A stretch of DNA of 6,885 nt from JAFGWO01 sp965603295 (GTDB lineage Bacteria > BMS3Abin14), in NCBI GenBank assembly GCA_965603295.1, contig CBFDCL010000101.1:1-6885 (forward strand), read 5' to 3'. Below are positions 1 through 6,625 of the stretch, piece after piece. Numbering within the stretch: the first letter of the stretch is position 1; each line of letters begins with the position of its first letter. The notes beneath the pieces were generated by a model that did not search any database, had not been told where the DNA came from, and saw only the letters and a program-made list of their open reading frames with translations. Made by a program: the position numbers and the translations under genes.

Positions 1-1515
1 ATACTCAGGGGAACAACTGTCCCTTCCCTTGACAGGGAGACACCCTGGGAGTTCGAACCTTCCGTAAAGTCCGGGGAAAGGGTGAACGGTGGTGATATTT
101 TAGGCACAGTTCAGGAGGGTGGCAAAATCGTTCACAGGATCATGGTGCCTCCAGACATCGCGGGGGTCGTTGAGGGGATCGGGCCAGGAATCTACCGGTG
201 CGAGGATACGGTTGCGCATATCGAAAACGGCCACGGGGAGGATACCGTGCTGAGCCTCCTCCAAAGTTGGCCGGTCCGCATCCCGAGGCCTTTCTCCAAG
301 AAGATCCCCCCTGACCTTCCCTTTCTCACGGGGCAGCGGATCCTGGATACCCTTTTCCCGGTCGCTCTCGGCGGCACGGCCATCGTTCCGGGAGGATTCG
401 GAACGGGGAAAACAGTGGTTGAGCAGACCCTGGCCAGATACGCCCATGCGGATGTGATCATCTATGTCGGGTGCGGGGAGCGGGGAAACGAGATGACGGA
501 AGTGCTCCAGGAGTTTCCTCAACTGGAAGACCCGCAGACGGGACGTTCCCTGATGGAGAGAACCGTCCTTGTGATCAACACATCCAATATGCCGGTGGCC
601 GCTCGGGAAGCTTCCATCTACACCGGGATCACCATCGCCGAGTATTTCAGGGATATGGGTTACCACGTCGCTCTCATGGCCGACTCCACGTCACGATGGG
701 CCGAAGCCTTAAGGGAAATATCCAGCCGCCTCGAGGAAATGCCGGGGGAGGAAGGGTACCCGACGTACCTGGGGACAAGGCTGGCCGGCTTTTTCGAGAG
801 GGCGGGGCGCGTTCAGACTCTCGGAAAGGGGGAGCGGACAGGGTCCGTCACCGTTGTGGGAGCCATATCACCGCCTGGGGGAGATTTTTCCGAGCCGGTG
901 ACTCAAGGAGCCATGCGCATCTCCGGGGCGCTTTGGGCCCTCGACACATCCCTGGCCCATCGACGCCACTTCCCCGCAATAAGCTGGACGCACAGTTACA
1001 GCCTTTATGGAGAGATGCTCACTCCCTGGTTCACCAGGGAGGTGGCCGAGGACTGGTCCCGACAGAGAAAAAACCTGAACCGGATCCTCGAGCGCGAAAA
1101 AGAGATCCTGGAAATGGTTCAACTGGTGGGTGAGGATGCTATCCCGGACAACGAGAGGGCCCTCCTTCTCAGTGCGCGTTTTATCCGGGAGAACTTCCTG
1201 AGACAGAACGCCTATCATCCTGTGGACGCCACCTGTACTCTGGAAAAACAGTACTGGATGTTAAAGGCCTTCCTCGAGATCCACACGATCCTCCTCTCGG
1301 CCCTTGAGGAAGAGATACCCCTTGAAAAACTCCTGACGCTTTCTTCACTGGGTGATCTTGCCCGTCTCAGCGAGCTCCCGGATGAATCTTTCCCGGGTTC
1401 CTCACAGGATGTTCTCCGGAGGGTGCGCGGGGAGATCGAGGAGATCGCCGCCCAGGCCGATCGTCAAAGGGAGGAACTGGAAAGGGAGGAAAACAGTGGA
1501 CCCTCTTCTGAATAG
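1..1515 (+). CDS. atpA (ntpA): V/A-type ATP synthase catalytic subunit A (5'-truncated by window edge)
   Basis: Catalytic subunit of the cytoplasmic V1/A1 head, which couples ATP hydrolysis or synthesis to ion movement through the membrane V0/A0 sector. The frame is open from base 1, giving 504 visible residues. The family is usually about 580-600 long, so roughly 80-90 N-terminal residues lie outside. The GTG at 82 is an internal valine codon: the codons before it still read family sequence (LDRETPWEFEP). Visible features are the A-specific non-homologous region, Walker A GGFGTGKT (391-414), the catalytic-glutamate motif GCGERGNEM (469-495), the ADSTSRWAEALREIS segment around 680, and PAISWTHSYSLY near 973-1008. 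The C-terminal helical domain ends in a charged tail (QREELEREE). The P-loop differs from the common archaeal GPFGSGKT, with G for P and T for S. Its last 20 bp overlap subunit B, so the two are co-translated. Identification is secure from the family-wide motifs. Confidence 0.97.
   Translation: MLRGTTVPSLDRETPWEFEPSVKSGERVNGGDILGTVQEGGKIVHRIMVPPDIAGVVEGIGPGIYRCEDTVAHIENGHGEDTVLSLLQSWPVRIPRPFSKKIPPDLPFLTGQRILDTLFPVALGGTAIVPGGFGTGKTVVEQTLARYAHADVIIYVGCGERGNEMTEVLQEFPQLEDPQTGRSLMERTVLVINTSNMPVAAREASIYTGITIAEYFRDMGYHVALMADSTSRWAEALREISSRLEEMPGEEGYPTYLGTRLAGFFERAGRVQTLGKGERTGSVTVVGAISPPGGDFSEPVTQGAMRISGALWALDTSLAHRRHFPAISWTHSYSLYGEMLTPWFTREVAEDWSRQRKNLNRILEREKEILEMVQLVGEDAIPDNERALLLSARFIRENFLRQNAYHPVDATCTLEKQYWMLKAFLEIHTILLSALEEEIPLEKLLTLSSLGDLARLSELPDESFPGSSQDVLRRVRGEIEEIAAQADRQREELEREENSGPSSE
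1484..1489 (+). promoter_or_regulatory. Ribosome binding site for subunit B
   Basis: GGGAGG lies 6 nt before the GTG at 1496, inside the end of the subunit A gene. It decides the start of subunit B. The frame is open further upstream, to 1352, but those codons give a basic, low-complexity peptide unlike any subunit B N-terminus. Confidence 0.75.
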
Positions 1516-2911
1516 GTTGGGCCGGGGTCTTATTGGAATATCCGGACCCCTTGTAAGGGTGCCGATGTTCCCCGGGACCTTCCTCGGGCAAATGCTCGAA
1601 TTGACAGCAGACGATGGTCGCAGCCGCAGCGGACAGGTCCTCGAGGTCTCCCGGAACACAACCACCGCACAGCTGTTCGAAACAACGCAGGGTATCGATA
1701 CAAAATCCACGTGGGTGAGATATCTTCCCCGGACAGCCACAATCCGTCTGGCCAGGGAGATGCTGGGCCGGGCATTTTCCGGTTCCGGTATTCCCATCGA
1801 CGGAATCCCCCCTCCCCTTCCTGAAATCGAAACAGATATTGTGGGTGCCCCCATAAATCCGTTGGCCCGGGACAAGCCGTCGGATTTCATTCAGACCGGC
1901 ATTTCCGCCATCGACCTGCTCAACACCCTGGTGCGGGGACAGAAGCTGCCCATCTTCTCGGGATCGGGCCTGCCGTCCAACGAACTCGCGGTCCAGATTG
2001 TCCGACAGGCTTCGGTCGTGGGAGAGGAAGAAGGTTTCGCCATCGTTTTCGCGGCCATGGGAATTTCCCACAGGGACGCTTCCTTTTTCATTGATGAATT
2101 TGAATCCTCGGATGCCCTTTCCCGCACCGTTGTATTTCTGAACCTGGCTTCGGACCCAACGATCGAAAGGCTCCTCACACCCAGGGTTGCTCTCTCCGCA
2201 GCCGAGTTTCTTGCTTTTCACCATGGGATGCATGTCCTGGTGGTCCTGACGGACATGTCGAACTACTGCGAGGCGCTCCGGGAGATCGGCAATGCGAGAG
2301 AGGAGATCCCGGGCAGGAGGGGATACCCGGGCTACATGTACACGGACCTGGCCGGAATATACGAGCGCGCCGGGCGCATTGCTGGCCGGCCCGGATCTGT
2401 CACCCAGATTCCCATTCTTTCAATGCCTGACGACGACATCACCCACCCCATCGCCGACCTCACCGGTTATATCACTGAGGGACAGATCGTTCTCTCCAGG
2501 GAACTGTATCGGAAAGGGATCTTTCCTCCGATAGACGTGCTTCCAAGCCTTTCCCGCCTGATGAACCTGGGTATTGGAGAAGGGAAAACCCGGGCGGACC
2601 ACCGGAACCTGGCCGATCAGATCTACGCCTTTTACGCCAAAGGGAGGGACCTGCGAAGGATGGAAGCGGTTGTGGGTGAGGACGCCATGACCACCGAGGA
2701 TAAACGGTTCCTCGGCTTCGCCAAAGGTTTCGAGGAAACCTACCTGAACCAGGGGAACCGGGGACGCACCATCCTCCAATCCATGGAGCTCGCATGGGAT
2801 CTGTTTAAGGACTTTCCTCCATCGGAGTTAACACGAATTGACCGGAACTGGATCCAGGCCTTTTTTCCGGAAACCGATGAGGAACAGGAAAAAGGGAGTG
2901 ATTCCCCGTGA
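1496..2911 (+). CDS. atpB (ntpB): V/A-type ATP synthase regulatory subunit B
   Basis: Non-catalytic nucleotide-binding subunit that alternates with A in the A3B3 hexamer and shapes the catalytic interface. With the GTG start at 1496 the product is 471 residues, close to the family's usual 460-470. As expected for B it lacks a Walker A lysine: the equivalent stretch is GQKLPIFSGSGLPSNELA (about residues 146-163). Other hallmarks are TDMSNYCEALREI, EEIPGRRGYPGYMYTDLA, ERAGR, and PPIDVLPSLS, which fits the ATP synthase alpha/beta signature. The C-terminal domain contains YAKGRDLRRMEAVVGEDA. It overlaps subunit A by 20 bp and subunit D by 4 bp. No frameshift or missing block is visible. The start is supported by GGGAGG at 1484-1489 and by the N-terminal reading GISGPLVRVP soon after it. 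Confidence 0.97.
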   Translation: MDPLLNRLGRGLIGISGPLVRVPMFPGTFLGQMLELTADDGRSRSGQVLEVSRNTTTAQLFETTQGIDTKSTWVRYLPRTATIRLAREMLGRAFSGSGIPIDGIPPPLPEIETDIVGAPINPLARDKPSDFIQTGISAIDLLNTLVRGQKLPIFSGSGLPSNELAVQIVRQASVVGEEEGFAIVFAAMGISHRDASFFIDEFESSDALSRTVVFLNLASDPTIERLLTPRVALSAAEFLAFHHGMHVLVVLTDMSNYCEALREIGNAREEIPGRRGYPGYMYTDLAGIYERAGRIAGRPGSVTQIPILSMPDDDITHPIADLTGYITEGQIVLSRELYRKGIFPPIDVLPSLSRLMNLGIGEGKTRADHRNLADQIYAFYAKGRDLRRMEAVVGEDAMTTEDKRFLGFAKGFEETYLNQGNRGRTILQSMELAWDLFKDFPPSELTRIDRNWIQAFFPETDEEQEKGSDSP

Positions 2912-3534
2912 GCACGCCGGCCACCAGGATGACACTCCTGTCTTCCCGCGACAGTCTGGAGTTAGCCACCACGGGTGTTGAACTGCTCCAAAGTAAAAGA
3001 GAGGCACTACTGGCGGATTTCTTCAAGATAGCCGACATAACGATGGACAGCAGGGAAGATATCGCGAAAGAGATTCAGAAGGCCATGGTTCAGGCAGGGT
3101 TGGCCAAATCATTCTCCGGGAGCCACCTGATAAGGGCAGCCGCCCTGTCCGCAGGGAGGGACATCCCCATCCAGATCCGCCACACCAACATCTGGGGCAT
3201 CCGCATCCCGGAGATCGATTTTCTCTCCCTGCGAAGGACACCCGAAGCCAGAGGTCTTCTGCCCCTGGACACATCGCCCCATATCCTGGAAACCGCCGAA
3301 TCCTATGAAAAGATCCTTGAAAAACTGCTCCGCACGGCCAATTTCGAGATCCGTTTAAAACGTCTCGGGGAGGAACTCCGGAAAGTGAGCCGGAGGATCA
3401 ATGCCCTGGAGCAGACCATTATCCCCGCACTGGAAAGCCAGATCAGGGATATCATGGAAACCCTTCAGGAACGAGAGCGGGAGGACTTGTTCCGGCTCAA
3501 ACACATCAAGAACCGAAAAAAACGGATGATCTGA
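2908..3534 (+). CDS. atpD (ntpD): V/A-type ATP synthase central-shaft subunit D
   Basis: Central rotor-shaft subunit, equivalent in role to F1 gamma, linking the A3B3 head to the membrane ring. It has 208 residues, normal for the family. The GTG start at 2908 overlaps the TGA of subunit B (GTGA), with GGGAG at 2894-2898 as a plausible ribosome-binding site. The N-terminal helix carries the family pattern ATRMTLL, then GVELLQSKREALL. The C-terminal coiled-coil helix carries LRKVSRRINALEQTIIPAL and EREREDLFRLKHIK, the most diagnostic stretches. The basic tail NRKKRMI is a normal ending. A run of seven A bases (3516-3522) sits just before the stop, and the -1 frame stays open past it. D is the last gene of the operon here, since a hairpin terminator follows about 140 bp downstream. 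Confidence 0.96.
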   Translation: MSTPATRMTLLSSRDSLELATTGVELLQSKREALLADFFKIADITMDSREDIAKEIQKAMVQAGLAKSFSGSHLIRAAALSAGRDIPIQIRHTNIWGIRIPEIDFLSLRRTPEARGLLPLDTSPHILETAESYEKILEKLLRTANFEIRLKRLGEELRKVSRRINALEQTIIPALESQIRDIMETLQEREREDLFRLKHIKNRKKRMI

Positions 3535-3670
3535 AAGTTAAACCTGACAAGGTCCTGCACCGGGACGTCTTCAGCGTTTCCGGGGATGAGGGGGATCGGT
3601 ACGAGCAGATTTTTCACGAAAAACTCTGGCAACAGCTCCGTTCCCCGGCTCAGACCCGGGAGTTCCCTGA

Positions 3671-3713
3671 AGCTGGCAGTTTCCATCGTTACCATGGAAA
3701 CTGGCCGCTTTTT
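3671..3713 (+). terminator. Rho-independent terminator of the ATPase operon
   Basis: A 10-bp perfect stem pairs 3677-3686 (CAGTTTCCAT) with 3694-3703 (ATGGAAACTG) around a 7-nt loop. After single-base bulges at 3674 and 3704 it extends through GG/CC and AGC/GCT at the base (3671-3676 with 3705-3709). The T-run TTTTT (3709-3713) follows directly on the plus strand. No equivalent T-run follows on the minus strand, so it appears oriented for the ATPase operon. The ktrA transcript entering from the other side would still carry the hairpin. The rest of 3535-3763 shows no gene with a usual start codon. Confidence 0.82.
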
Positions 3714-3763
3714 CCAAGATAGACAATTCTCCTCTCAGCGAGGGTCGGAACCGTCCGGAAAAA

Positions 3764-4426
3764 TCATTTTTTGTCTTTCAGGGTCAGTTCGATATCACTT
3801 GATTTCCCCATAAAAACAAGGACATCGCTATCTTTAATTATGTAGTCAGGGGATGGGGCGGGGATAAATCGGTCTGCGATAACATCCCGAACGGCGATAA
3901 TGGTGACCTGGTACTTTTTCCTGAGACTGAGTGTAACAAGGTTCTTTCCTATGAAAGAGGGCGGGGGGGCAGCCTCCGTGATGGAATAATCCTGGTCGAG
4001 AGGCAGAAAATCCAGGATATTTGAATAAATCAACCCTCTGGCTGTCTTTATAGCCATGTCCTTTTCAGGGTGAATAACCTCCGTGGCTCCGACCTTTTTC
4101 AGAATCCGCCCGTGGTCTTCGTTGAAGGATTTGACCAGAATGTGTTTCACCCCCAATTCTTTCAGGTAGAGTGTGATCAAGGTCGACAGATGGGACCTTT
4201 CTCCAGTTGAAACGACAACCGCATCCATTTCGGAGATACCCTGGGCCGCCAGGAACTCTTTGTTCGCCGCCTCACCCTGAATAGCGATCGTGCTGTGGTC
4301 TTTTATCCTTTGGACCTTCTCCCGATCCAGATCAATGGCCAAAACCTCGTGACCTTCCCGGTAGAGAAAAGAGGCAACGTGAAAACCGAATTTTCCCAGA
4401 CCAATGACGCAAAACTTTTTCACCAT
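3764..4426 (-). CDS. ktrA: KtrA/TrkA-type RCK regulatory subunit of K+ uptake system
   Basis: Cytosolic gating subunit that assembles as a ring on the KtrB membrane dimer and opens or closes it in response to bound nucleotide (family knowledge). The 220 residues make one RCK_N plus one RCK_C domain, as in KtrA; E. coli TrkA is a tandem duplication about twice as long. RCK_N begins with the Rossmann glycine motif GLGKFG (residues 9-14), with acidic residues ending strand 2 (AIDLD, 30-34) where the adenosine ribose is bound. RCK_C spans about 138-217 (IGKNLVTLSLRKKYQVTIIAV), a domain that in some relatives binds c-di-AMP. The ATG start is preceded by GGGGAGGA at short spacing. It sits 19 bp behind ktrB on the same strand, evidently one operon. 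Its stop lies about 50 bp from the ATPase terminator. I see no clear terminator of its own. Confidence 0.95.
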   Translation of the reverse strand: MVKKFCVIGLGKFGFHVASFLYREGHEVLAIDLDREKVQRIKDHSTIAIQGEAANKEFLAAQGISEMDAVVVSTGERSHLSTLITLYLKELGVKHILVKSFNEDHGRILKKVGATEVIHPEKDMAIKTARGLIYSNILDFLPLDQDYSITEAAPPPSFIGKNLVTLSLRKKYQVTIIAVRDVIADRFIPAPSPDYIIKDSDVLVFMGKSSDIELTLKDKK

Positions 4427-4445
4427 GTTCCTCCCCAGATGGAAA

Positions 4446-5825
4446 TTACCCGATCAAAATATTTTCCTCGGCGTATCTTGGAGCATCGGAAGATAACCGC
4501 CTAACAAAGGTGAATGCCGCCGTGAGAAGACCCACCCGTCCGATGAACATCAGCATGATGATTATTAATTTTCCGGGTAGAGTCAGTTTGGCGGTGGCTC
4601 CCATGGTCAATCCGACGGTGCCGAAAGCCGAAACGGTTTCAAATAGATACTGCAGAAACACTGCATCATGTTGCCTGGCCGATGCGCCGGGATGCTGCAT
4701 GATGAGCAGTGCAAAAAGGGCCGATCCCACCAGGAGAATAGCCAGCATGACAAGAGCAAGAGCCTTGGTGACCACATCATCGGGGATGGTCCTTCTGAAA
4801 AAATTAGTGTGGGGGCTTCCTCTGAGCCGGCTGCGCATGATCGCAAGGAAAAGCGCGAGGCTTGTCGTTTTGATTCCCCCTCCCGCTGATCCCGGCGAAG
4901 CACCAACGAACATGAGAAAGATCATGAGAAGGAGAGTGGGGATCTGAAAGGAATTGATGTCCACTGTAAAAAAACCGGCAGTCCTTGCAGTCACCGACTG
5001 GAACATGGCGGTCATGACCTGGCCTCCGAAAGCCTTGTCGTGAAGACCTCCGGAACGCTCCATCACCAAAATAAGGAGTGCTCCTCCAAGGATGAGAATT
5101 GCCGAGGTCAAAAGGACGATCCGTGAGTGAAGCGATAACTTTGGCCGCCTGCCGGGATGTCGGCGCAGGACAATATCGTTGACCTCGCGAATGACGAGGA
5201 ACCCGATCCCTCCGGTGATGATGAGCCACATGATCGTAAAGTTGAACACGGGGGATGAACCGTATCGGGTCAGGCTGTCGGGAAAAAGGGAGAACCCCGC
5301 GTTGCAGAAAGCCGAAACAGAATGGAAGATTGCGCTGAAAATCCCGGCTGGAACACCGAGATCCGGGACAAGAACGAACGACAGGAACACAGCTCCCAGG
5401 CCCTCGAGGATCAATGCGATACCAATGATTCCGACGATGAGTTCTCTCATCGAGCTCACAGGCGTGTGCAGGAGGGTTTCGTTGATTATCCAGCGTCCAC
5501 GGGTTCCCACTCCCTGGTGAAGGAAGAAAAAGAGATACACGGAGAAAGTGGTGATTCCGAGCCCCCCCAACTGGATGAGAAGAAGTACCACGACCTGCCC
5601 GAAAAACGAGAGGGCACTCCCGGTGTCCACAACCGTCAGTCCTGTGACACATTGAGCCGAAGTCGCGGTGAACAGGGCATCGATTAACCGCAGGGGATTC
5701 CCTGTGGAGGCGGTGGAGAAACTCAAAAGAACCGTTCCAGCGAGGATAGCAACCGCGTAATATAAGATGAGAGCCTGGCTCGGAGCAAGCCGTCTCATTC
5801 GGCGTACTAAGGGGTTTTCCGGCAC
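4446..5825 (-). CDS. ktrB: KtrB/TrkH-family potassium transporter membrane subunit
   Basis: Inner-membrane K+-translocating subunit of the SKT superfamily. The 459 residues match KtrB length. The four K+-channel-like pore repeats are all visible, each keeping its selectivity-filter glycine: SAQCVTGLTVVDT (G62), SAFCNAGFSL (G177), SVTARTAGFFTVD (G284) and ETVSAFGTVGLTMG (G405). The intramembrane gating loop is present as GASPGSAGGGIKTT (308-321). About ten hydrophobic segments surround these. The cytosolic basic N-terminus (RRMRRLAPSQ) precedes the first. The GTG at 5825 is preferred: AGGAAAGG lies about 10 nt upstream, whereas the in-frame ATG at codon 10 has no Shine-Dalgarno sequence. It is the first gene of the ktrBA operon. 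Its promoter must lie in 5826-6084, but no clear -35/-10 pair stands out on the minus strand. Sodium coupling is typical of KtrAB but cannot be read from sequence. Confidence 0.95.
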   Translation of the reverse strand: MPENPLVRRMRRLAPSQALILYYAVAILAGTVLLSFSTASTGNPLRLIDALFTATSAQCVTGLTVVDTGSALSFFGQVVVLLLIQLGGLGITTFSVYLFFFLHQGVGTRGRWIINETLLHTPVSSMRELIVGIIGIALILEGLGAVFLSFVLVPDLGVPAGIFSAIFHSVSAFCNAGFSLFPDSLTRYGSSPVFNFTIMWLIITGGIGFLVIREVNDIVLRRHPGRRPKLSLHSRIVLLTSAILILGGALLILVMERSGGLHDKAFGGQVMTAMFQSVTARTAGFFTVDINSFQIPTLLLMIFLMFVGASPGSAGGGIKTTSLALFLAIMRSRLRGSPHTNFFRRTIPDDVVTKALALVMLAILLVGSALFALLIMQHPGASARQHDAVFLQYLFETVSAFGTVGLTMGATAKLTLPGKLIIIMLMFIGRVGLLTAAFTFVRRLSSDAPRYAEENILIG

Positions 5826-5944
5826 GTTCTTTTGGCCTTTCCTGAGAGACCCAGAAAGATTGCACAGGCTCGAAAATCAGCCAAACCGTTGACTTTGGGG
5901 AACAAAGATATCCTAATCCTTTCGGGAAATACAGTCCCCTTTGA

Positions 5945-5978
5945 CCCGGAAAAGCCCCGGAAACAACCCGGGCCCGGG
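5945..5978. repeat. Helically phased CCCGG boxes ending in a 12-bp palindrome
   Basis: CCCGGAAAA at 5945, CCCGGAAAC at 5956 and CCCGGG at 5967 are spaced exactly 11 bp apart. The last runs into a second CCCGGG, forming the perfect palindrome CCCGGGCCCGGG (5967-5978). The cluster lies in the divergent intergenic region, about 120 bp before ktrB and 107 bp before the zinc-finger gene. Spacing of one helical turn is typical of protein-binding sites, but no regulator family is recognised, so function is unknown. Confidence 0.45.
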
Positions 5979-5993
5979 AGACTGAGAAGGCGT

Positions 5994-6004
5994 CCCCCCC
6001 CCCC
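5994..6004. repeat. Eleven-cytosine homopolymer tract
   Basis: An uninterrupted run of 11 C bases sits in the non-coding region between the divergent ktrB and zinc-finger genes, 80 bp before the latter. Such tracts are prone to slippage in replication and to length miscalls in sequencing. Confidence 0.9.
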
Positions 6005-6070
6005 AATTCCTGGTTTTATCTTAAGGCTTCATTAAGCACTTTTGGTAGTGTAGTGTATTGTTGCTCGATG

Positions 6071-6079
6071 AAAGGAGGG
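6071..6079 (+). promoter_or_regulatory. Ribosome binding site for the SWIM-like gene
   Basis: AAAGGAGGG, a near-perfect Shine-Dalgarno sequence, ends 5 nt before the ATG at 6085. It selects that ATG over the in-frame TTG at 6058, which has no such site. Upstream, 6020-6061 has a CTTAA/TTAAG inverted repeat and a possible weak -10 (TATTGT, 6056-6061), but no convincing -35. Confidence 0.8.
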
Positions 6080-6084
6080 GTTTG

Positions 6085-6429
6085 ATGGACCAGGTAACGA
6101 TCCTTGCGAAAAATGAAACCGGAGACAAACCCTTTAACGTCACCTTCATTCACGATAACGGGAAGGTGAAGGTCACCTGTAACTGCCCCCAGGGGAGGAA
6201 AAACGAACCGTGCGAGCACAAGTTCCGCCTCGCATCCAACGATCTTCTGATGCTGGACAATCCGAGTCAGCGGGGCAGGCTCTTCGAAGCGCACGTCTGG
6301 GTTATCCAGTCGCGTGTGTCGGATTCTCTTCTGGAGCTCATGCAGATGTATGTGGAAGAGAAACCGGACATCGAAGCCATCAGGAAGCTTGAGGGAAAAG
6401 TGGCCCAAATGATGAAAGAGGGAAGCTAA
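6085..6429 (+). CDS. Small protein with SWIM-like CxC-x8-CxH zinc-binding motif
   Basis: Predicted 114-residue soluble protein with no signal peptide or membrane segment. The central motif runs C32-N-C34, eight residues, then C43-E-H45, matching the SWIM zinc-finger pattern CxC-xn-CxH. It is preceded by beta-rich sequence (FNVTFIHDNGKVKVTC), as in SWIM domains, where two strands lead into the metal site. The C-terminal half is helical and charged (LLELMQMYVEEKPDIEAIRKLEGKV, within about 83-106). SWIM domains in larger proteins mediate nucleic-acid or protein contacts. Here the domain stands almost alone, so it may be a regulator or an adaptor, but no function can be assigned. The ATG start is fixed by AAAGGAGGG. 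The gene is divergent from ktrB across 259 bp and appears monocistronic. I see no strong terminator after it. Confidence 0.85.
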   Translation: MDQVTILAKNETGDKPFNVTFIHDNGKVKVTCNCPQGRKNEPCEHKFRLASNDLLMLDNPSQRGRLFEAHVWVIQSRVSDSLLELMQMYVEEKPDIEAIRKLEGKVAQMMKEGS

Positions 6430-6452
6430 AGGAGCTCTTGCGGGGAAACGGC

Positions 6453-6617
6453 GTGATGGGGGTCTATGAACGCGATTGGCACCTCGGGTTCATTGCGTTT
6501 CACCGGCCCTATGCTAAACTTGGGGTGAATGCGAATGTTTCGGTTCCATGGACGGATTTATTTCGCAAAAATGTACTTCGGCCGCTTTATTCTGCTATTA
6601 TTTTTCTGATATACTGA
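6453..6617 (+). CDS. Possible 54-codon small ORF, doubtful
   Basis: A frame opening with GTG-ATG at 6453-6458 runs to a TGA at 6615-6617 and encodes a short peptide of mixed aromatic and hydrophobic character (it contains RDWHLGFIAFHRPYAKLG and ends SAIIFLIY). A weak CGGGG (6441-6445) lies 7 nt before the GTG. It begins 23 bp after the zinc-finger gene and could be co-transcribed with it. Against it, the ribosome-binding site is poor, the 3' end overlaps a good promoter -10 (6610-6615), and I recognise no family. It could equally be a chance reading frame or the relic of a longer gene. Confidence 0.2.
   Translation: MMGVYERDWHLGFIAFHRPYAKLGVNANVSVPWTDLFRKNVLRPLYSAIIFLIY
6586..6615 (+). promoter_or_regulatory. 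Sigma-70-type extended -10 promoter
   Basis: TATACT (6610-6615) differs from the TATAAT consensus by one base and is preceded by TG with one intervening base (TGA, 6607-6609), making an extended -10. The -35 is weak (TTTATT, 6586-6591, 18-bp spacing), as is common when the -10 is extended. The flanking DNA is AT-rich, unlike its surroundings. Transcription would start near 6622 and read into the last gene through a leader of roughly 210 nt. Confidence 0.6.
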
Positions 6618-6625
6618 ACCGCGTT

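Noticed and set aside
471..1133. Plus-strand 220-codon frame inside subunit A
   Set aside because: It is an alternative frame of the catalytic domain, with Arg/Gly-rich low-quality translation and no family resemblance.
1367..2233. Minus-strand 288-codon frame opposite subunits A and B
   Set aside because: It is antisense to highly conserved ATPase sequence. It has no Shine-Dalgarno sequence and no domain-like content.
3746..3763. Small hairpin CGGA/TCCG beside an A/T run after ktrA as a ktrA terminator
   Set aside because: The stem is only 4 bp, and on the minus strand the T-run precedes the hairpin, the wrong order for an intrinsic terminator.
3586..3813. Plus-strand 75-codon frame between subunit D and ktrA
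   Set aside because: It crosses the operon terminator and overlaps the end of ktrA on the opposite strand, has no ribosome-binding site, and reads as Ser/Arg-rich noise.
4804..6006. Minus-strand open frame of 400 codons overlapping ktrB
   Set aside because: It runs in another frame of the same strand as ktrB, which has complete pore motifs. The product is rich in Arg, Pro and His with no recognisable domain, typical of an overprinted frame in GC-rich DNA.
6476..6500. Possible sigma-54 promoter from TTGGCAC
   Set aside because: The -24-like element is good, but at the required 10-nt spacing the -12 position is TC, not GC. The TTGC that does occur is five bases too far away.
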